Of a stretch of DNA of 8,814 bases, positions 6,342 to 8,814 are shown piece by piece. The stretch lies in contig CABSGW010000102.1 in NCBI GenBank assembly GCA_902477365.1, positions 1 to 8,814 on the forward strand, read 5' to 3'. Each line of letters begins with the position of its first letter. Position 1 is the stretch's first letter. A program made the translations under genes and the position numbers. Under the pieces are notes generated by a model that searched no databases, was not told the origin of the DNA, and saw only the letters and a list, made by a program, of their open reading frames with translations. Source of the DNA: an uncultured Prevotellaceae bacterium. Its GTDB lineage: Bacteria; Bacteroidota; Bacteroidia; Bacteroidales; Bacteroidaceae.

Positions 6342-8636
6342 ATGGCAAAAAAAAGTAAAGGCGTACGTCGCCTCACCAAGAAAGAGATAATCAATCAGGT
6401 CTTTGAGTTGTTTGAAAAAAATTCCGGGAATGATTATGATGCAAAGGAGATCTTTGCAATTTTGAAACTGAAAACGCATCCGGCCAAAATGTTGTGCGTG
6501 GATGTTTTGGAGGAGTTGGTTTTAGATGATTACCTGATGTTGAAACAACACCGTTACCGGCTCAATACGAATGGTCAGGTGATGGAAGGAACGTTTGTAC
6601 GTAAAAAGAATGGACATAACAGCGTAGTGCCTGATGATGGCGGTAAGTCTATCCTCATCGCAGAGCGCAATTCCGGGCATGCGATGGATGGTGACCGTGT
6701 GCGGGTAACCATGTTGGCGCGCCGCAAGAACCATGCCCGTGAGGCTGAGGTTACGGAGGTACTGAAGCGGGCCCGCGAGACATTCGTCGGTAAACTGAAA
6801 GTGGATAAAAATTATGCTTTCCTCATTACCGAAGGACGGACATTGGCTAATGACATCTTTATACCGAAAGGCAACCTGAAGGGCGGAAAGACCGGTCAGA
6901 AAGCCATTGTTAAGATCATAGAATGGCCCGAAGGGGCTAAGAACCCGATAGGGCAGGTGATAGACATCTTGGGAAATGCCGGTGAAAATACGACCGAGAT
7001 GCACGCCATCCTGGCCGAATACGGACTGCCCTATTCCTATCCTAAAGCGGTTGAAGAGGCTGCAAACCAGATTTCAGCAGAGATAACGGCGGCCGACCTG
7101 GCTGAACGTGAGGACATGCGTGCCGTAACCACATTTACCATAGACCCGCGCGATGCAAAGGACTTTGACGATGCTATTTCTATCCGCGCTTTGTCTAAAG
7201 GCGAGTGGGAGGTAGGTGTGCACATAGCTGATGTGTCACATTACGTAAAGGAAGGCGGCACGATTGATAAAGAGGCTCAGAAACGTGCCACGAGTGTGTA
7301 TTTGGTGGACCGTACCATTCCGATGTTGCCCGAAAGGCTGTGTAATTTCATCTGTTCATTGCGTCCCAATGAGGAGAAACTGGCTTACAGTACGATATTC
7401 CGTCTGAACGAAAAGGCTGAGGTGCTGGACTGGCGGCTGAAGCATACGGTGATTTGTAGTGACCGTCGTTTTACCTACGAGGAAGTGCAGGCCATATTTG
7501 AACAAAACGGAGAGGCTTCGGAAGAAGATTTGAAACAACCCGGTGACCATCCGGAACGCGTAGCTCCCGGAGCAGACGGTTTGCCGGTAGGGGAGTACGC
7601 AAGCGAGCTGATCACCCTGAACCGATTGGCTAAGAAGTTGCGGGAGAAACGTTTTGCGGCGGGTTCTATCGGCTTTGAGCGTCCCGAGGTGCGGTTCGAG
7701 ATTGACGAAAACGGACGTCCTTTGAGTACGTATTTCAAGATAGCCAAGGATGCCAATAAGCTGGTAGAGGAATTTATGCTGTTGGCAAACAGAAGTGTGG
7801 CCGAGTTGATCGGTAAAGTGGCAAAAGGCAAAAAGTCGAAAACACTGCCTTATCGTGTACATGATGTGCCCGATCCCACAAAACTGGAAAACTTACGGGC
7901 CTTCATTGGCAAGTTTGGCTACAAGTTGCGTACCGAGGGTACGAAGACCGAAGTGAGCAAGAGTCTGAACAAGTTGTTGGAAGACGTGAAAGGCAAAAAA
8001 GAGGAGAATTTGGTAGAGACCATCGCCCTGAGGGCCATGATGAAGGCACGTTATAGCGTGCACAACATCGGTCATTACGGATTGATGTTCCCTTATTACA
8101 CTCATTTCACCTCGCCCATCCGCCGTTATCCCGATACCATGGTCCACCGCTTACTGACGCGTTACGCAGAAGGCGGCCGCAGTGTGAACGAGGACAAGTG
8201 CGAGGAGCAATGCGAACATTGCAGCGCCATGGAACAGTTGGCTTCGTCGGCCGAACGCGCCAGCATCAAGTATAAGCAAGTTGAGTTTATGGGTGAACGT
8301 CTGGGGCAGGTATTTGCCGGAACTATTAGCGGCGTAACGGAGTTCGGTCTGTACGTGGAAATTAACGAGAACAAGTGCGAGGGTATGGTTCCTCTGAGGG
8401 ATTTGCAAGGCGACTATTACGAATTTGACGAACGGAACTATTGTCTTTGGGGACGTAAGTATCACAAGCGCTATGCACTGGGCGATACGGTCAATATCCG
8501 TGTGGCTAAGGCTAATTTGGAACGCAAGCAATTGGATTTTGAATTGGTGGAGGAAGAGACCGGTACATCGAGAGAGGCTGTTCCGCACGATCTCAGGAAA
8601 CATCCGTCCCGTAAAGGTAAAGGCAAAAGTCGCTAA
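6342..8636 (+). CDS. rnr: Ribonuclease R
   Basis: This 764-residue, 3'-to-5' processive exoribonuclease degrades structured RNA and takes part in RNA quality control in the cytosol. The domains in order are an N-terminal winged-helix region (about 10-75, KKEIINQVFELFEKN), two cold-shock-like domains (about 80-230), the RNB catalytic domain (about 255-610), an S1 domain (about 653-735, GQVFAGTISGVTEFGLYVEI), and a basic tail (RKHPSRKGKGKSR). The catalytic motif DPRDAKDFDDA gives D268, D274, D276 and D277, matching E. coli D272, D278, D280 and D281. The conserved HFTSPIRRYPD lies at 588-598 with R594/R595. The length is slightly below E. coli RNase R (813), mostly from a shorter C-terminal tail. 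I prefer the ATG at 6342 (MAKKSKGVRRLTKKE) over the in-frame TTG two codons upstream. It is transcribed alone, divergently from the epimerase operon, and ends at a long inverted repeat. RNase II is excluded by the N-terminal winged helix and the basic tail. Confidence 0.97.
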   Translation: MAKKSKGVRRLTKKEIINQVFELFEKNSGNDYDAKEIFAILKLKTHPAKMLCVDVLEELVLDDYLMLKQHRYRLNTNGQVMEGTFVRKKNGHNSVVPDDGGKSILIAERNSGHAMDGDRVRVTMLARRKNHAREAEVTEVLKRARETFVGKLKVDKNYAFLITEGRTLANDIFIPKGNLKGGKTGQKAIVKIIEWPEGAKNPIGQVIDILGNAGENTTEMHAILAEYGLPYSYPKAVEEAANQISAEITAADLAEREDMRAVTTFTIDPRDAKDFDDAISIRALSKGEWEVGVHIADVSHYVKEGGTIDKEAQKRATSVYLVDRTIPMLPERLCNFICSLRPNEEKLAYSTIFRLNEKAEVLDWRLKHTVICSDRRFTYEEVQAIFEQNGEASEEDLKQPGDHPERVAPGADGLPVGEYASELITLNRLAKKLREKRFAAGSIGFERPEVRFEIDENGRPLSTYFKIAKDANKLVEEFMLLANRSVAELIGKVAKGKKSKTLPYRVHDVPDPTKLENLRAFIGKFGYKLRTEGTKTEVSKSLNKLLEDVKGKKEENLVETIALRAMMKARYSVHNIGHYGLMFPYYTHFTSPIRRYPDTMVHRLLTRYAEGGRSVNEDKCEEQCEHCSAMEQLASSAERASIKYKQVEFMGERLGQVFAGTISGVTEFGLYVEINENKCEGMVPLRDLQGDYYEFDERNYCLWGRKYHKRYALGDTVNIRVAKANLERKQLDFELVEEETGTSREAVPHDLRKHPSRKGKGKSR

Positions 8637-8667
8637 AGGCTTGGCGTTTGAACGTGTAATCCGTTCT

Positions 8668-8738
8668 GTAAAACAAAGAAACAGCTGTGTACGCAGGCCG
8701 CTTGTCGGTATTTGTACACAGCTGTTTCTTTGTTTTAC
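8668..8738. terminator. Long perfect inverted repeat after rnr, likely bidirectional terminator
   Basis: Two 25-bp arms at 8668-8692 and 8714-8738 are exact reverse complements, with a 21-nt loop. A T-G wobble and two further pairs could extend the stem to 8665/8741. The outer stem is A-rich on the left and T-rich on the right (CTTTGTTTTA), and the core CACAGCTG is more stable, so the hairpin works as a terminator on either strand. The start lies about 30 bp after the rnr stop. The perfect length is unusual for a simple terminator; a small mobile inverted repeat is the alternative. Confidence 0.72.
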
Positions 8739-8753
8739 GGATAGATGGCTGGT

Positions 8754-8814
8754 TCAGGCTATGAGGACTAGGGATGTGATGGAAAGAGACTGGGCTTCTT
8801 GTTGCAACAACACC
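8754..8814 (-). CDS. Possible C-terminal end of a convergent gene, cut by window edge
   Basis: On the minus strand one frame is open from the window edge to a TGA at 8754-8756 and reads LLQQEAQSLSITSLVLIA. It would converge on rnr with the bidirectional hairpin between them, which fits the layout of the other convergent pair. Nineteen codons are too few to identify a family, and another minus frame is also open here, so this is weak. Confidence 0.25.
   Translation of the reverse strand, partial: VLLQQEAQSLSITSLVLIA

Noticed and set aside
7356..7862. 168-codon minus-strand open frame inside rnr
   Set aside because: It lies fully antisense to the RNB domain and has no recognisable domain.
8761..8814. 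Plus-strand ATG open to the window edge (MRTRDVMERDW...)
   Set aside because: Only 18 codons with unusual composition, no promoter in the short space after the hairpin; the convergent minus-strand reading fits the terminator layout better.
1..8814. CRISPR array, tRNA/rRNA genes, riboswitch, transposase or prophage signals
   Set aside because: No spaced direct repeats, cloverleaf-like sequences or mobile-element proteins were seen; the gaps between genes are all short (the largest complete one is 211 bp).

Overview
The window looks like chromosomal DNA of a gut-type Bacteroidales bacterium (Bacteroides or a close relative). The evidence is intergenic A/T-rich leaders without clear Shine-Dalgarno sequences, a Bacteroides-style -7 promoter box (TATCTTTG), and proteins that read like Bacteroides family members. 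Species cannot be fixed from the sequence alone. There are no tRNA, rRNA, CRISPR or insertion-sequence genes.

Positions 1-3971 (+ strand) hold the downstream part of a five-gene operon for a biotin-dependent, sodium-pumping acyl-CoA decarboxylase, most likely methylmalonyl-CoA decarboxylase, which makes propionyl-CoA in the succinate-propionate pathway. The order is carboxyltransferase alpha (mmdA, its 5' end outside the window), delta (mmdD), a small epsilon-like subunit (mmdE), biotin carrier gamma (mmdC) and the membrane Na+ channel/decarboxylase beta (mmdB). This is the order I know from Veillonella. No biotin carboxylase gene lies among them, which fits decarboxylation rather than carboxylation. 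Two parts are unusual. The delta subunit carries a signal peptide and a lamin-tail-like domain ahead of its single membrane helix. The small epsilon-like protein appears to be a mosaic of the N-terminal domain of the biotin carrier and the C-terminal tail of delta. A long bidirectional terminator hairpin (3997-4045) closes the operon.

Positions 4077-6130 (- strand) hold a translationally coupled pair: an extended short-chain dehydrogenase/epimerase followed by a multi-membrane-span PAP2-superfamily protein of the Aur1-like type. This suggests membrane lipid metabolism, but the substrate is unknown. The epimerase contains an apparent in-frame insertion of about 25-30 residues whose DNA has nested inverted repeats, possibly a dispersed palindromic element.

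Positions 6131-6341 are a divergent promoter region. Positions 6342-8636 (+ strand) encode a complete RNase R (rnr). It is followed by a 25-bp perfect inverted repeat (8668-8738), probably a bidirectional terminator, and perhaps by the tail of a convergent gene at the window edge.
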